Assembly: GCF_009664855.1 (NCBI RefSeq)
Contig: NZ_CP045928.1
Location: forward strand, 6,238,518 to 6,302,517
Source: Flavobacterium sp. SLB02
Lineage (GTDB): Bacteria; Bacteroidota; Bacteroidia; Flavobacteriales; Flavobacteriaceae
Length of the DNA: 64,000 nt
Reading direction: 5' to 3'
Shown: positions 25,700 to 34,354 of the stretch, piece by piece
Layout: the number at the start of each line of letters is the position of its first letter
How positions within the stretch are numbered: position 1 is the first letter of the stretch
Made by a program: the position numbers and the translations under genes
Notes under the pieces: generated by a model
What the model was told of the DNA's origin: nothing
What the model saw: the letters and a program-made list of their open reading frames with translations, nothing else
Databases searched by the model: none

Positions 25700-26481
25700 A
25701 TCAAAAGAATACTTAAATAATAAACAACCTCGCAAACCTGTTGTGTTGCACCAAGACAGTCTCCAGTATAACCATCAATCCATTTCTGGAAATAACGCGC
25801 AAGAAAAAATCGCGTTATAAAAACCGGAGTTAAAGCCAAAAGGAATTTATATTGAAAATAAGAGAAAACGAAAAGAGGAAGTAATCCGAAGAAAAACGAA
25901 CCGAAAATTTCTTTCCAGTTATGGTTTTTTGCAATAGGTTTACTTTTACTCGAAGCATCGTCTCTGGAATATTCATGCGTAAAAATAATAGAGATGGCAG
26001 CCAAACGGCTCAAAGCATGAGCAGAAATAAACAAAATAAAAACCTGAATAAGTGCAATAGAATTATCTCCTTTAAAAAGCGAAACAGATTCTGAAAGCAA
26101 TTTGAATTTTAATAAAAAAAGCAAAACCAAACCAATAGCTCCATAAGCACCAATCGCGCTGTCTTTCATAATAATCAGGATTTTTTCTTTGGTCCAGCCG
26201 CCACCAAAACCATCACAAACATCTGCAAAGCCATCTTCGTGAAAAGCTCCGGTAGTAAGAACAGAAACAACAAGGGCAAAAATTACCGCTGTTTCTGTTG
26301 AAAGAAAAAACGAAAAAAGATAGAAAGCCAGAAAAGAAATGCTCCCCACAATCCAGCCAATCAAAGGGAAATACCGAGTGGCTTTGTTTAAATAATCAGG
26401 ATGATGGTCAATGTTTTTGGGACAAGGAATTCTGGTGTAAAACATTAAAGAGGTAAAGAAAATATGTAGTTCTTTTTTCAT
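25684..26481 (-). CDS. cobS: Adenosylcobinamide-GDP ribazoletransferase (cobalamin synthase)
   Basis: 265 aa inner-membrane protein. The typical N-terminus HIFFTSLMFYTRIPCP and the metal-binding stretch GAFHEDGFADVCDGFGGGW are visible, with the usual 6-7 membrane segments and the late YTGDCLGATQQVCEV motif. It joins adenosylcobinamide-GDP to alpha-ribazole or its phosphate, the last assembly step of cobalamin. It lies 65 bp after the bluB-cobT gene on the same strand. Confidence 0.93.
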   Translation of the reverse strand: MKKELHIFFTSLMFYTRIPCPKNIDHHPDYLNKATRYFPLIGWIVGSISFLAFYLFSFFLSTETAVIFALVVSVLTTGAFHEDGFADVCDGFGGGWTKEKILIIMKDSAIGAYGAIGLVLLFLLKFKLLSESVSLFKGDNSIALIQVFILFISAHALSRLAAISIIFTHEYSRDDASSKSKPIAKNHNWKEIFGSFFFGLLPLFVFSYFQYKFLLALTPVFITRFFLARYFQKWIDGYTGDCLGATQQVCEVVYYLSILLIWKFI

Positions 26482-26546
26482 TTAAGAATTGTGATTATAT
26501 ATTTACGATTAGGACTGCAAACTGAAACTGCAAACTGCGACTTTTT

Positions 26547-28226
26547 TCATTTCCTGCTAACCCCCGCACTTTCAAAACTTGCCATATCATTCAAAAAAGT
26601 TTCAGCCGATTTTAAAATTGGAAAAGCAATTGCACATCCAGTTCCTTCGCCCAAACGTAAATCAAGATTTAAAATAGGTTTTGCATCTAGGTAATCAAGA
26701 AGTTTTTGATGCGCTTTCTCGGCAGAGCAATGACAGAAAACGGCGTTATTTTTAATGTCAGGATTTATTTTAAAAGCAATCAAAAATGCGGTGCTGCAAA
26801 TAAAGCCATCAACTAAAATTAGCATTTTATTATCAAAAGCGGTCAACATTCCGCTGGCGATTTGTATAATTTCAAAACCTCCAAAATAGGAGAGCTGTTG
26901 TTTTAATTCGGCTTGACCGGAATAATTTTCAATCGCTTTTTTTAGAATATTTTGTTTCTCAAGTAGTTTTTCATTTTCGACTCCAGTTCCTTTTCCAACA
27001 CAATCTTCGATAGGTAAACCCGTTAAAAGGCTCATTAAAACCGAAGCTGTAGAAGTATTTCCAATTCCCATTTCGCCAAAACCAATACAATTAGAACCGG
27101 TTTTAGCAATGTGCTCAACAATCGATTTTCCTTTATCGAAACACAACTGTAATTCGGTTTCGCTCATAGCAGGAATGTGTGAAAACGACTGCGTTCCTTT
27201 TGCAATTTTCGCATGAATTAAATTCGCATTGGTGGGGAAATCATAATTTACACCAGCATCTACAATCGATAATTGAATGTCATTCTGATTACAGAAAATA
27301 TTTATCGCTGCACCACCTTCGAGAAAATTACCCACCATTTGTCGGGTAACATCTTGCGGATAAGCACTCACGCCATGATTGGCAATGCCGTGATCTGCGG
27401 CAAAAACCACAATATTAGGATTTGTTATTTTTGGATTCAGAGTTTCAAAAACCGTTGCCATCTGAAAAGCCAGCTTTTCCAGAGTTCCTAAAGAACCAAT
27501 AGGTTTGGTTTTAGAATCTATTTTTTCCTGTAAAAGTCTAGTGAAATCAGGTTTTGGTTCAGCTGATTTTTCAACTTTTAGATTAAAATCTAAAACAGGA
27601 ATTTCGGTAACGTTTTTAATTTCTGTACAAATCGGAGCTTCAGATTTTTGTTTCCAATGTAACTGCTGCAACATAGGTTGATTATCGTAATTCGTTGCTG
27701 GTTTTCCAATACAGAAATAACCCAAAGGTTCTATATTTTCAGGTAAATCAAGGATCTTTTTAAACTGATAATAATCTAAAATCGAAACCCAACCCATGCC
27801 GTAACCCTGCTCTGTAAGCGAAAGCCAGATATTTTGGGCAGCGCAAACCGAACTAAATTTTACCGCTTCGTTACTGCCTACAGTCCCAATCGTAAACTGA
27901 TTGAGAACCGATCGATCATAAGCAATAATAAGCCCGATTGGTGCTTCTTCAATCGCTTCCAATTTCAAGGTTTTATAGTGCTCCTTTTGTTCCGGATTAT
28001 CGGTAAGTTCCTCTGCTTTTTTATTGTAATCTAAAAACAGATTTTTTACAGCCGTTTTAACTTCATCAGATTTAATGATAAAATAGCGCGTAGCATCAGT
28101 CAAACCAACAGATGGTGCCCAATGTCCGGCCTGTAAAGCTTTCTCTATTACTTCATCAGGAACTTCATCGGCAGTAAAATGTCGGGTATCCCGGCGCGAT
28201 TTTAAAATATCATCTAAGTAGCTCAT
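26547..28226 (-). CDS. bluB-cobT: Fusion of 5,6-dimethylbenzimidazole synthase (BluB) and nicotinate-nucleotide-DMB phosphoribosyltransferase (CobT)
   Basis: 559 aa. Residues 1-195 are BluB: RRDTRHF with Asp13, APSVGLTDATR, and Ser148 in GWVSIL. The 135-residue spacing Asp13-Ser148 equals that of the essential Asp32/Ser167 pair in Sinorhizobium BluB. After a short linker (about 196-225), residues 226-559 are CobT: KPIGSLGTLEKLA, FAADHGIANHGVSAYP, GEMGIGNTSTAS and catalytic Glu527 in LRLGEGTG. One polypeptide would thus make DMB from FMNH2 with O2 and attach it to phosphoribose, giving alpha-ribazole phosphate for CobS. No stop or frameshift is seen between the halves. Same strand as cobU upstream and cobS downstream. 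Confidence 0.93.
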   Translation of the reverse strand: MSYLDDILKSRRDTRHFTADEVPDEVIEKALQAGHWAPSVGLTDATRYFIIKSDEVKTAVKNLFLDYNKKAEELTDNPEQKEHYKTLKLEAIEEAPIGLIIAYDRSVLNQFTIGTVGSNEAVKFSSVCAAQNIWLSLTEQGYGMGWVSILDYYQFKKILDLPENIEPLGYFCIGKPATNYDNQPMLQQLHWKQKSEAPICTEIKNVTEIPVLDFNLKVEKSAEPKPDFTRLLQEKIDSKTKPIGSLGTLEKLAFQMATVFETLNPKITNPNIVVFAADHGIANHGVSAYPQDVTRQMVGNFLEGGAAINIFCNQNDIQLSIVDAGVNYDFPTNANLIHAKIAKGTQSFSHIPAMSETELQLCFDKGKSIVEHIAKTGSNCIGFGEMGIGNTSTASVLMSLLTGLPIEDCVGKGTGVENEKLLEKQNILKKAIENYSGQAELKQQLSYFGGFEIIQIASGMLTAFDNKMLILVDGFICSTAFLIAFKINPDIKNNAVFCHCSAEKAHQKLLDYLDAKPILNLDLRLGEGTGCAIAFPILKSAETFLNDMASFESAGVSRK

Positions 28227-28239
28227 TATTAAATTCCAT

Positions 28240-28446
28240 TTTTTTTAAATTCCAAATATGTGGAAAATTCCAAAATATAAATTCCAAATTCCAACTCAAT
28301 ATCAATGACAATTTCAATGTCAATGACAAAAATTATTTTAATGTGAAATTTTAATATTTAAGTAAAGATAAAGTATAGCGTTGGAATTTGGGATTTTAAA
28401 ATTTGAGATTTTTTATTGACATTGACATTGATTTTTGAAATTGCCA
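28240..28446. repeat. Intergenic inverted-repeat region with AATTCCAAATTCC and CAATGTCAATGAC motifs
   Basis: The gap between cobU and bluB-cobT is made of short nested repeats. AAATTCCAAATTCCAA near 28280 is inverted as TTGGAATTTGGGATTT near 28382. CAATTTCAATGTCAATGACA near 28310 is inverted as TGACATTGACATTGA near 28417. The same TTGGAATTTGGGA motif occurs near 12915, and a related TTGGAATTTGGAATT near 53391. It could form a long hairpin in the transcript between the two cob genes. No coding sequence is seen. Confidence 0.6.
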
Positions 28447-28449
28447 TTG

Positions 28450-28959
28450 TCAGCCTTTTATCTTAACCGAAATCCCTGAAACCATCAAAAACACCTCATC
28501 AGCATTAGATGCCAAAAACTGATTCATCCAGCCTTGCAATTCGGTAAATTTTCTGCCAATATGAGTTTCGGCATGAACACCCATTCCAATTTCGTTGGTG
28601 ACAATAATTAGTGTGGCATTTTTTTGATTGGCAATCGAAAGAAACTCTTTTTTAGCTTCGTCCAGACTTAAATTCACATCATATTGATGATCTGTAAAAA
28701 AGTTGGTCAGCCAGAGCGTTACACAATCGATCAAGGCTATTTTTTCGGTAAAATCAATTTTACTTAAATACTTTTCCTCTTCAATATTCGTCCATCGTTC
28801 ATCACGTTCTTGTTGATGGCGATCGATTCTGTTCTGGAAATCAGTATCCCATTTTCTTGCCGTTGCCACATAAATCGGTGAATCTGAAAGTTGTAAAGCC
28901 AGGTTTTGCGCATAGCTGCTTTTTCCTGATCGTTCGCCTCCTGTAATTAAGTAAATCAT
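28450..28959 (-). CDS. cobU: Adenosylcobinamide kinase / adenosylcobinamide-phosphate guanylyltransferase
   Basis: 169 aa. P-loop GGERSGKSSYAQ at the N-terminus, then ATARKWDTDFQNRIDRHQQER with the family's guanylylated histidine region, LIDCVTLWLTNFF and LVTNEIGMGVHAET-type (here IVTNEIG) blocks. It phosphorylates adenosylcobinamide and transfers GMP to it, feeding CobS. This is the first cob gene on the minus strand; about 220 bp of repeat separates it from bluB-cobT. Confidence 0.93.
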   Translation of the reverse strand: MIYLITGGERSGKSSYAQNLALQLSDSPIYVATARKWDTDFQNRIDRHQQERDERWTNIEEEKYLSKIDFTEKIALIDCVTLWLTNFFTDHQYDVNLSLDEAKKEFLSIANQKNATLIIVTNEIGMGVHAETHIGRKFTELQGWMNQFLASNADEVFLMVSGISVKIKG

Positions 28960-28998
28960 TATAATTGTGAATTGTAAGTTGTAAGTTGTGAATTGTTA

Positions 28999-29090
28999 TG
29001 GCGTTCCCTACGGTCGGGCTATCCGCTATATCTTTTATTTTTTAAAGAAAAAAATAAAAAGATACCGCTGCTATCCCTAACGCAAAAGAC
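28999..29090. repeat. Dispersed intergenic repeat (copy 1)
   Basis: GGGCTATCCGCTATATCTTTT near 29017 is followed by an inverted AAAAAGATACCGCTGCTATC-type arm near 29056-29080. The CTATCCGCTATATCTTTT core is repeated at 52888. It resembles the intergenic palindromes frequent in Flavobacterium genomes. The sequence before it is a string of short AATTGTAAGTTG-type direct repeats. Confidence 0.6.
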
Positions 29091-29149
29091 CAATAGCATT
29101 AAAAAAAACAGTTATAAATTTATAACTAATAATTCATAACTCATAACTT

Positions 29150-29512
29150 TTAATATGGGCAATGACGACAATCATTTCCGCAGCAAGAGCCTCTTTTTAG
29201 ATGAAACCATGTTTTAAAAACATAATTGCCATTTTCAATATAATAATCGATTCCTTCAATTAATTTTTCCTGTTTGGATAAAGTTATAGCTTTGTTTTTA
29301 AGCGCTTTTTGAGGTGTAATCGTTTCTACATAAGCATCAATTTTGTCTTCGCAAGCTTCTTTAAAACAAACCGGGCAGAGGCAATCGCCACCTTCAGAAA
29401 GATTAAAAATAGGAGGAAAATCATTGCACCAACATTTGCTTTCTGCTGAAATATCTCCACAAGTAAAAGAAGATTCGCAGCTGGAACAAACTTTTGTTTT
29501 TATGCTATTCAT
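29150..29512 (-). CDS. Cysteine-rich CWC protein with C-terminal DUF5522 domain
   Basis: 120 aa with many cysteines in two groups. The N-terminal group (VCSSC, FTCG, KCWCND, DCLCPVCF) is the 'cysteine-rich CWC' pattern. The C-terminal group (GSCCGNDCRHCPY) with IDYYIENGNYVFKTWFHLKRG before it is DUF5522. Both parts probably bind metal such as zinc or an Fe-S cluster. Function unknown. It lies between the cob genes and btuF, on the cob strand, but about 190 bp of repeat sequence separates it from cobU, so co-transcription is uncertain. Confidence 0.75.
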   Translation of the reverse strand: MNSIKTKVCSSCESSFTCGDISAESKCWCNDFPPIFNLSEGGDCLCPVCFKEACEDKIDAYVETITPQKALKNKAITLSKQEKLIEGIDYYIENGNYVFKTWFHLKRGSCCGNDCRHCPY

Positions 29513-29578
29513 AGGTTAAAAGTGGTATTTGTTGCGTTTTGTAAGAATAAAGGTAAATAAAAAAAATAGAAATTGCGT

Positions 29579-29586
29579 TACCTTTG
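29579..29586 (+). promoter_or_regulatory. Candidate -7 box (TACCTTTG) for btuF-btuC
   Basis: A perfect TAnnTTTG about 98 bp before the btuF start codon. No TTG at the expected -33 spacing, and no second riboswitch is visible in the leader. Confidence 0.4.
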
Positions 29587-29683
29587 TCACTATCAAAACG
29601 TAAATGATGAAATGGTGATGATTTAAATTAAATGTCAAAATCATGAAATCAATAACTATTCCTTAAAATAAGATAACCTATAT

Positions 29684-30826
29684 ATGAAACATTTATTCTC
29701 TAAATTGATTTTTATTTTACCTTTTTTTCTTCTTGTAGGATGTAAAAAAAATGAAACTGAAACTGTTGCAAAATCTGCCAATGCAAAAAATAGTATCGAA
29801 TACGCATCTGGCCTATCTATCGTAAAGCACGATGGGTATTCAGTTGTAACCGTAACAGAACCGTGGCCAAATGCCAATGCAAAGTTTACTTATGTTCTAA
29901 AAGAAAAAGAAGCGAAAGTTCCGGACAGCTTACAAAAATATACCACAATAAAAGTTCCTTTAGAATCTGTTGTAGTAACCTCAACAACCAATATTCCGTT
30001 TCTTGAAATGTTAGAAGTCGAAGATAAATTGATCGGATTTCCTCATACTGATTATGTTTCATCTGAGAAAACAAGAGTTCTAATCGATAAAGGATCAGTT
30101 AAAAATGTTGGTGAAAACGAAAAGTTAAATATCGAGCAATTAATCGAATTGTCTCCGGATTTGATTGTAACTTTTGGTGTAGACAATAATAATCCAGCGC
30201 TGGATAATTTAAAGAAAAGTGGTTTAAATGTTTTAATTCAAGCCGACTGGATGGAGCAGTCTCCACTAGGAAAAGCAGAATGGATCAAACTTTACGGGGC
30301 TTTATTTGGTAAAGAAGACAAAGCCAAAGAATTATTTGATAAAATTGTTTTGAGTTACGATCAGGCCAAAAAATTAGTGGCCGATAAACCTGCCACTTCA
30401 ACTGTTTTATACGGTTCTATGTACGAAGATGTTTGGTATGTAGCCAAAGGAAATAGCTGGGTAGCACAGTTTATGAAAGATGCCCATGCTAATTATTTAT
30501 GGGCAGATTTAAAAGGAACGGGAAGCGAAGGTTTATCCTTTGAAAAAGTATTGGTAAAAGCCAAAACTGCCAATTTCTGGATTGCTTCAGGATCGTTTAA
30601 AACTTTAGCCGAAATAGAAAAGACAAATCCGCATTACAGTCAGTTCGATGCCTTTAAAAATAAAAACGTTTATACATTCGAAGGTAAATACGGCGCAACC
30701 GGAGGAACCGTTTATTATGAATTGGCTCCAAGTCGTCCGGATTTAGTGCTAAAAGATTATATCAAGATTTTTCATCCTGATCTATTGCCAAGCTATGAAT
30801 TTACTTTTGCATCAAAATTAAACTAA
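29684..30826 (+). CDS. btuF: Corrinoid ABC transporter substrate-binding lipoprotein, BtuF type
   Basis: 380 aa. Lipobox FLLVGCKK (Cys20). After a leading region of about 80 residues comes a class III periplasmic binding fold: VVVTSTTNIPFLEMLEVEDKL, NIEQLIELSPDLIVTFG, a long connecting helix, and the C-terminal lobe. It should deliver corrinoid (or, less likely, an iron siderophore) to the permease encoded 5 bp downstream. Cobalamin is preferred because of the adjacent cob/btuB genes. Confidence 0.82.
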   Translation: MKHLFSKLIFILPFFLLVGCKKNETETVAKSANAKNSIEYASGLSIVKHDGYSVVTVTEPWPNANAKFTYVLKEKEAKVPDSLQKYTTIKVPLESVVVTSTTNIPFLEMLEVEDKLIGFPHTDYVSSEKTRVLIDKGSVKNVGENEKLNIEQLIELSPDLIVTFGVDNNNPALDNLKKSGLNVLIQADWMEQSPLGKAEWIKLYGALFGKEDKAKELFDKIVLSYDQAKKLVADKPATSTVLYGSMYEDVWYVAKGNSWVAQFMKDAHANYLWADLKGTGSEGLSFEKVLVKAKTANFWIASGSFKTLAEIEKTNPHYSQFDAFKNKNVYTFEGKYGATGGTVYYELAPSRPDLVLKDYIKIFHPDLLPSYEFTFASKLN

Positions 30827-30831
30827 GCGTA

Positions 30832-31860
30832 TTGATCAATAAAAAGCGAAATATAATCCTGTTTTCAGTACTTGGTTTAGCACTTTTATTTATGTTTTTT
30901 CTGGACATTAGTCTGGGCTCTATTACTATTCCGTTCAAAGAAGTATGTACGAGTTTAACAGGAGGTCAGGCCAGTAAATCGACCTGGGAATATATCATAA
31001 TTAATTATCGTTTGCCAAAAGCAATTACGGCAATGCTAGTTGGTGTAGGTTTGTCTATAAGCGGACTTTTAATGCAAACCTTATTTAGGAATCCGTTGGC
31101 GGGCCCGGATGTTTTAGGATTAAGTTCCGGAGCAATACTAGCCGTAGCCATTGTAATTTTAGGAGCAGGTTTTTTACCCTCGTTTTTAAACGTAATTTTA
31201 TTGTCCCCGTACGGAATCGTATTTGCCTCAACATTAGGAAGTGTTTTGGTTTTAATGCTGGTTTTGTTAGTAGCACAGCGTTTACGAAACACAATGGCAA
31301 TTCTAATTATAGGACTTATGTTTGGTAGCTTTACAAGCGCTATCGTGGGCGTTTTAACTTATTTTAGTTCGGCAGAACAGTTACAAAAATTTACTTTTTG
31401 GTCATTAGGAAGCCTCGGAAACCTTTCCTGGACCTCTATTTCTATCCTGGCATTTTGTGTTGGTTTTGGTTTGCTTTTAAGCGCTAGCAGCATCAAACCG
31501 CTAAATGCACTACTTCTTGGCGAAAATTACGCTAAAAGCATGGGATTGAATTATAAAAAGGCAAGACTGATCATCATATTCGCCACAAGTATCTTAGCCG
31601 GAAGTGTTACCGCTTTTGCAGGTCCAATAGCCTTTATAGGTTTAGCGGTTCCGCATATCGCAAAACTGACATTTCAAACGAGTAATCACTCCGTTTTATA
31701 TTGGAGCACATTTTTTTACGGCGGTATAATCATGCTATTTTGTGATATGGCATCACAATTACCGGGATTAGATACGACATTGCCTATTAATGCCATAACA
31801 TCAATAATTGGAGCACCCGTTGTAGTGTATTTATTAATGCGCAAAAGAAATTTTCAGTAA
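30832..31860 (+). CDS. btuC: FecCD-type ABC transporter permease, BtuC-like (TTG start)
   Basis: 342 aa with about 10 membrane helices and conserved blocks RLPKAITAMLVGVGLSISGLL, NPLAGPDVLGLSSGA and GPIAFIGLAVPHIAKL of the FecCD/BtuC family. The start is taken as TTG at 30832, 5 bp after btuF. The next in-frame ATG is 20 codons later and would remove part of the first helix. It forms the membrane channel of the corrinoid importer. Confidence 0.88.
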   Translation: MINKKRNIILFSVLGLALLFMFFLDISLGSITIPFKEVCTSLTGGQASKSTWEYIIINYRLPKAITAMLVGVGLSISGLLMQTLFRNPLAGPDVLGLSSGAILAVAIVILGAGFLPSFLNVILLSPYGIVFASTLGSVLVLMLVLLVAQRLRNTMAILIIGLMFGSFTSAIVGVLTYFSSAEQLQKFTFWSLGSLGNLSWTSISILAFCVGFGLLLSASSIKPLNALLLGENYAKSMGLNYKKARLIIIFATSILAGSVTAFAGPIAFIGLAVPHIAKLTFQTSNHSVLYWSTFFYGGIIMLFCDMASQLPGLDTTLPINAITSIIGAPVVVYLLMRKRNFQ

Positions 31861-31864
31861 ATAA

Positions 31865-31930
31865 TTGGCCCGCAGATTAAGCGGATTAAACAGATTTGCA
31901 CAGATTGATAAATCATTTTAATCTTATAAT
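31865..31930. repeat. CAGATT-rich intergenic repeat
   Basis: GCAGATTAAGCGGATTAAACAGATTTGCACAGATTG-like sequence between btuC and btuD. The same words occur in the gap at 54725-54846 and near 53150-53190. It appears to be a dispersed element; no gene inside. Confidence 0.5.
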
Positions 31931-31978
31931 CTGTAACAAAAAAAACTTAGCATCTCAGAATCTTAGTAACTTTAAAAG

Positions 31979-32755
31979 ATGAAATCAATCCTAAAAACTT
32001 CAAATTTAAGCATTGGCTATAAGTCCAAGAAATCAACTGTGGTTATTGCAGAGAATCTTAATTTGAACTTATCTGCAGGAAAACTCATTTCATTAATAGG
32101 AGCAAACGGAATCGGGAAATCGACTTTACTAAGAACCATTACAGGAATTCAGGAACCTTTGGTAGGAAATGTTTTTCTGAACGATAAAAATATAAATACC
32201 TATAAGCCTCTTGATTTAGCACAGAATTTAAGTTTAGTCTTAACAGAAAAATTGCCGCCAAGTAATCTTTCCGTTTTCGAACTGGTGGCATTAGGCCGTC
32301 AGCCTTACACGAATTGGATTGGCACTTTGACTCCAACCGATATCGAGAAAGTCCAGGAAGCATTACAATTGACTCAAATCGAACATCTGGCTCAAAAAAA
32401 ACATTACGAAATTAGCGACGGACAATTGCAAAAAGTCCTAATAGCAAGAGCATTGGCACAAGATACACCGCTTATTATTTTAGATGAACCCACAACACAT
32501 CTTGATTTATTACACAAAGTTTCATTGTTTAAATTGCTGAAAAAACTAACGCAGGAAACTCAAAAATGTATTTTGTTTTCGACCCATGACATCGACTTAG
32601 CGATTCAGCTAAGCGACGAAATGATCATTATGACACCAGAGTTGATTGTTCAGGATGAACCTTGTAATTTAATTTCAAACGGAAGTTTTGCCAATTTGTT
32701 CAAAGACGAACATATTATTTTTGATGCAGAAAAAGGGAAGTTTGTAATTACTTAA
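31979..32755 (+). CDS. btuD: ABC transporter ATP-binding protein, BtuD/FecE-like
   Basis: 258 aa. Walker A GANGIGKST, Q-loop region, Walker B PLIILDEPTTHLD and switch histidine in FSTHDIDLA. The ABC signature reads ISDGQ rather than LSGGQ, a departure in two positions. It is the third gene of the btuF-btuC-btuD set, 118 bp downstream of btuC with a repeat between. It powers corrinoid import. It overlaps the end of the convergent gene at 32752 by 4 bp. Confidence 0.87.
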   Translation: MKSILKTSNLSIGYKSKKSTVVIAENLNLNLSAGKLISLIGANGIGKSTLLRTITGIQEPLVGNVFLNDKNINTYKPLDLAQNLSLVLTEKLPPSNLSVFELVALGRQPYTNWIGTLTPTDIEKVQEALQLTQIEHLAQKKHYEISDGQLQKVLIARALAQDTPLIILDEPTTHLDLLHKVSLFKLLKKLTQETQKCILFSTHDIDLAIQLSDEMIIMTPELIVQDEPCNLISNGSFANLFKDEHIIFDAEKGKFVIT

Positions 32756-33231
32756 ACTATATTATTTTCTCTCTTATATCTATTTCTGTGTATTCTAAGA
32801 GTGATCGATAATTCACTAATATCCGTACTTAATTTTGAAAGATCAAATTTCATTACCTGACCTGAATCAATGATGTAATAAATGAAATAATCATTGCTGT
32901 TTTCGGAATTTACATACTCAGTAACCACTCTTTCATTTTCAATATTACTCCACGGCACCAGAATTAAATTTCGGTATTGAATTCCTTTCGAATTAATTCT
33001 AAACTGAATTTCATCAATTCTCTTTATTTCTTTAACTAAGTAAGGGATTTGAAATAGAAAAATACCCGACAATAAAAGCGATACAGTAGAGAGATTCTGG
33101 TTTAAATAATATATTGCAGCAACAGCAAGTCCAATTAAAAGTAATATCCTCAAAAGAATATTTGTCCTTGTGTAATAAATTAAAGTTTCTTTAGAATAGT
33201 TTAGATTATTTGCGTCTATTAGAGGTCTCAT
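32752..33231 (-). CDS. Hypothetical membrane protein
   Basis: 159 aa, family not recognised. Two hydrophobic helices at about 27-43 and 48-65 are followed by a soluble beta-rich domain (IDEIQFRINSKGIQYRNLILVPWSNIEN) that resembles bacterial PH-like domains found after helical pairs. It is 2 bp downstream of trmL, in the same direction, and ends inside the convergent btuD gene. Confidence 0.6.
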   Translation of the reverse strand: MRPLIDANNLNYSKETLIYYTRTNILLRILLLIGLAVAAIYYLNQNLSTVSLLLSGIFLFQIPYLVKEIKRIDEIQFRINSKGIQYRNLILVPWSNIENERVVTEYVNSENSNDYFIYYIIDSGQVMKFDLSKLSTDISELSITLRIHRNRYKRENNIV

Positions 33232-33233
33232 CT

Positions 33234-33689
33234 TTAGATTTTCAATCCAATTTGTCTTTTAGCTTCGCCAACTACAAAAGCCACAGAATTCGCAATATTA
33301 AAACTTCTGATTAATTTGGACATCGGAATCGTTAAATGATTGTCAAAACGAGCTAAAACCTCTTTGCTTAATCCAACACTTTCTTTTCCAAAAACCAACC
33401 AGTCTCCATCCTGGAAATCAGTTTCCAGATATGATTTTTCAGCGTGAGAACTCATTAGGAAAACGCGTGACTGATCCGGAATTTGCTGAATCCATTCTTC
33501 AATATTTTGATATTCGGTAACATCAAGATGTACCCAATAATCCAAACCGGAACGCTTTAGGTTTTTATCATTAATTACAAATCCAAACGGATGAATTAAG
33601 TGCAACCTACTTTCGGTACCCACACATAATCGTCCAATATTTCCAGTATTATTTGGTATTTCAGGCTCTACAAGAACAACGTTTAGCAT
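33234..33689 (-). CDS. trmL: tRNA (cytidine/uridine-34-2'-O)-methyltransferase
   Basis: 151 aa SPOUT-class enzyme. The N-terminus MLNVVLVEPEIPNNTGNIGR and the knot motifs (VFGKESVGL, IPMSKLIRSFNIANSVA) match TrmL closely, and the length is usual. It methylates the ribose of wobble base 34 in certain leucine tRNAs using S-adenosylmethionine. It starts about 86 bp after rluE, across an AT-rich stretch with GAATTAAGAATTAAGAATTA-type short direct repeats. Confidence 0.92.
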   Translation of the reverse strand: MLNVVLVEPEIPNNTGNIGRLCVGTESRLHLIHPFGFVINDKNLKRSGLDYWVHLDVTEYQNIEEWIQQIPDQSRVFLMSSHAEKSYLETDFQDGDWLVFGKESVGLSKEVLARFDNHLTIPMSKLIRSFNIANSVAFVVGEAKRQIGLKI

Positions 33690-33775
33690 TTTTTTGAGTT
33701 ATGAATTATGAATTAAGAATTAAGAATTATGAGTTTTTAATAATTATCAAATTATCAAATTGACACATTGTCTAA

Positions 33776-34354
33776 TTAAAATTTTTCTAATTTGAAAAAA
33801 TCCGGAACTTCTAAAACCTCACCGGCTTTTAGATCCTGCAAATATACATTTCCTATACGAACACGAACCAATCTTAAAGTAGGAAAACCAACAGCAGCGG
33901 TCATTTTTCTCACCTGACGAAACTTTCCTTCGTTTACCGTTATTGATGCCCATGAAGTTGGTCCGTGACGTTCGTCCCGTATCTTTTTTGCCCTTGGTCC
34001 AAAATCAGGAATTTCGGTTACAATAAAAGCAGAGCAGGGTTTCGTTTTGTATTTGCCGCCATCAAAACCAATTTCTACACCTTTTTGCAATTCTTCAATC
34101 GCTTGCGGAGTAATAATGCCGTCAACCTGAACATAATATTCTTTATCGACTTTTTTGCTTCGTATTTGTTCACTCACTTTTCCGTCGGTTGTCAATAAAA
34201 GCAATCCTTCAGAATCTTCGTCAAGCCTGCCAATAGCCATTGTACCTTCGGGGAAATCATATAATTCTCCCAAAAGCTTTTTCTTTCTTTTTAATTCATA
34301 AATAAATTGACTCAGATAGCCGTAAGGTTTAAAAAGAATAAAATGTTGATGCAT
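33776..34354 (-). CDS. rluE: 23S rRNA pseudouridine synthase, RluE type
   Basis: 192 aa, RsuA/RluB/E/F family without an S4 domain. FILFKPYGYLSQF starts the catalytic domain and the catalytic Asp lies in AIGRLDEDSEGLLLLT. The end contains RQVRKMTAAVGFPTLRLVR. The LSQF after KPYG and the small size fit RluE, which modifies U2457 of 23S rRNA in E. coli. The exact target here is inferred. Confidence 0.87.
   Translation of the reverse strand: MHQHFILFKPYGYLSQFIYELKRKKKLLGELYDFPEGTMAIGRLDEDSEGLLLLTTDGKVSEQIRSKKVDKEYYVQVDGIITPQAIEELQKGVEIGFDGGKYKTKPCSAFIVTEIPDFGPRAKKIRDERHGPTSWASITVNEGKFRQVRKMTAAVGFPTLRLVRVRIGNVYLQDLKAGEVLEVPDFFKLEKF

Noticed and set aside
30832..30892. ATG start for btuC 20 codons downstream of the TTG
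   Set aside because: It would remove most of the first membrane helix; the TTG lies 5 bp after btuF as expected for coupled genes.
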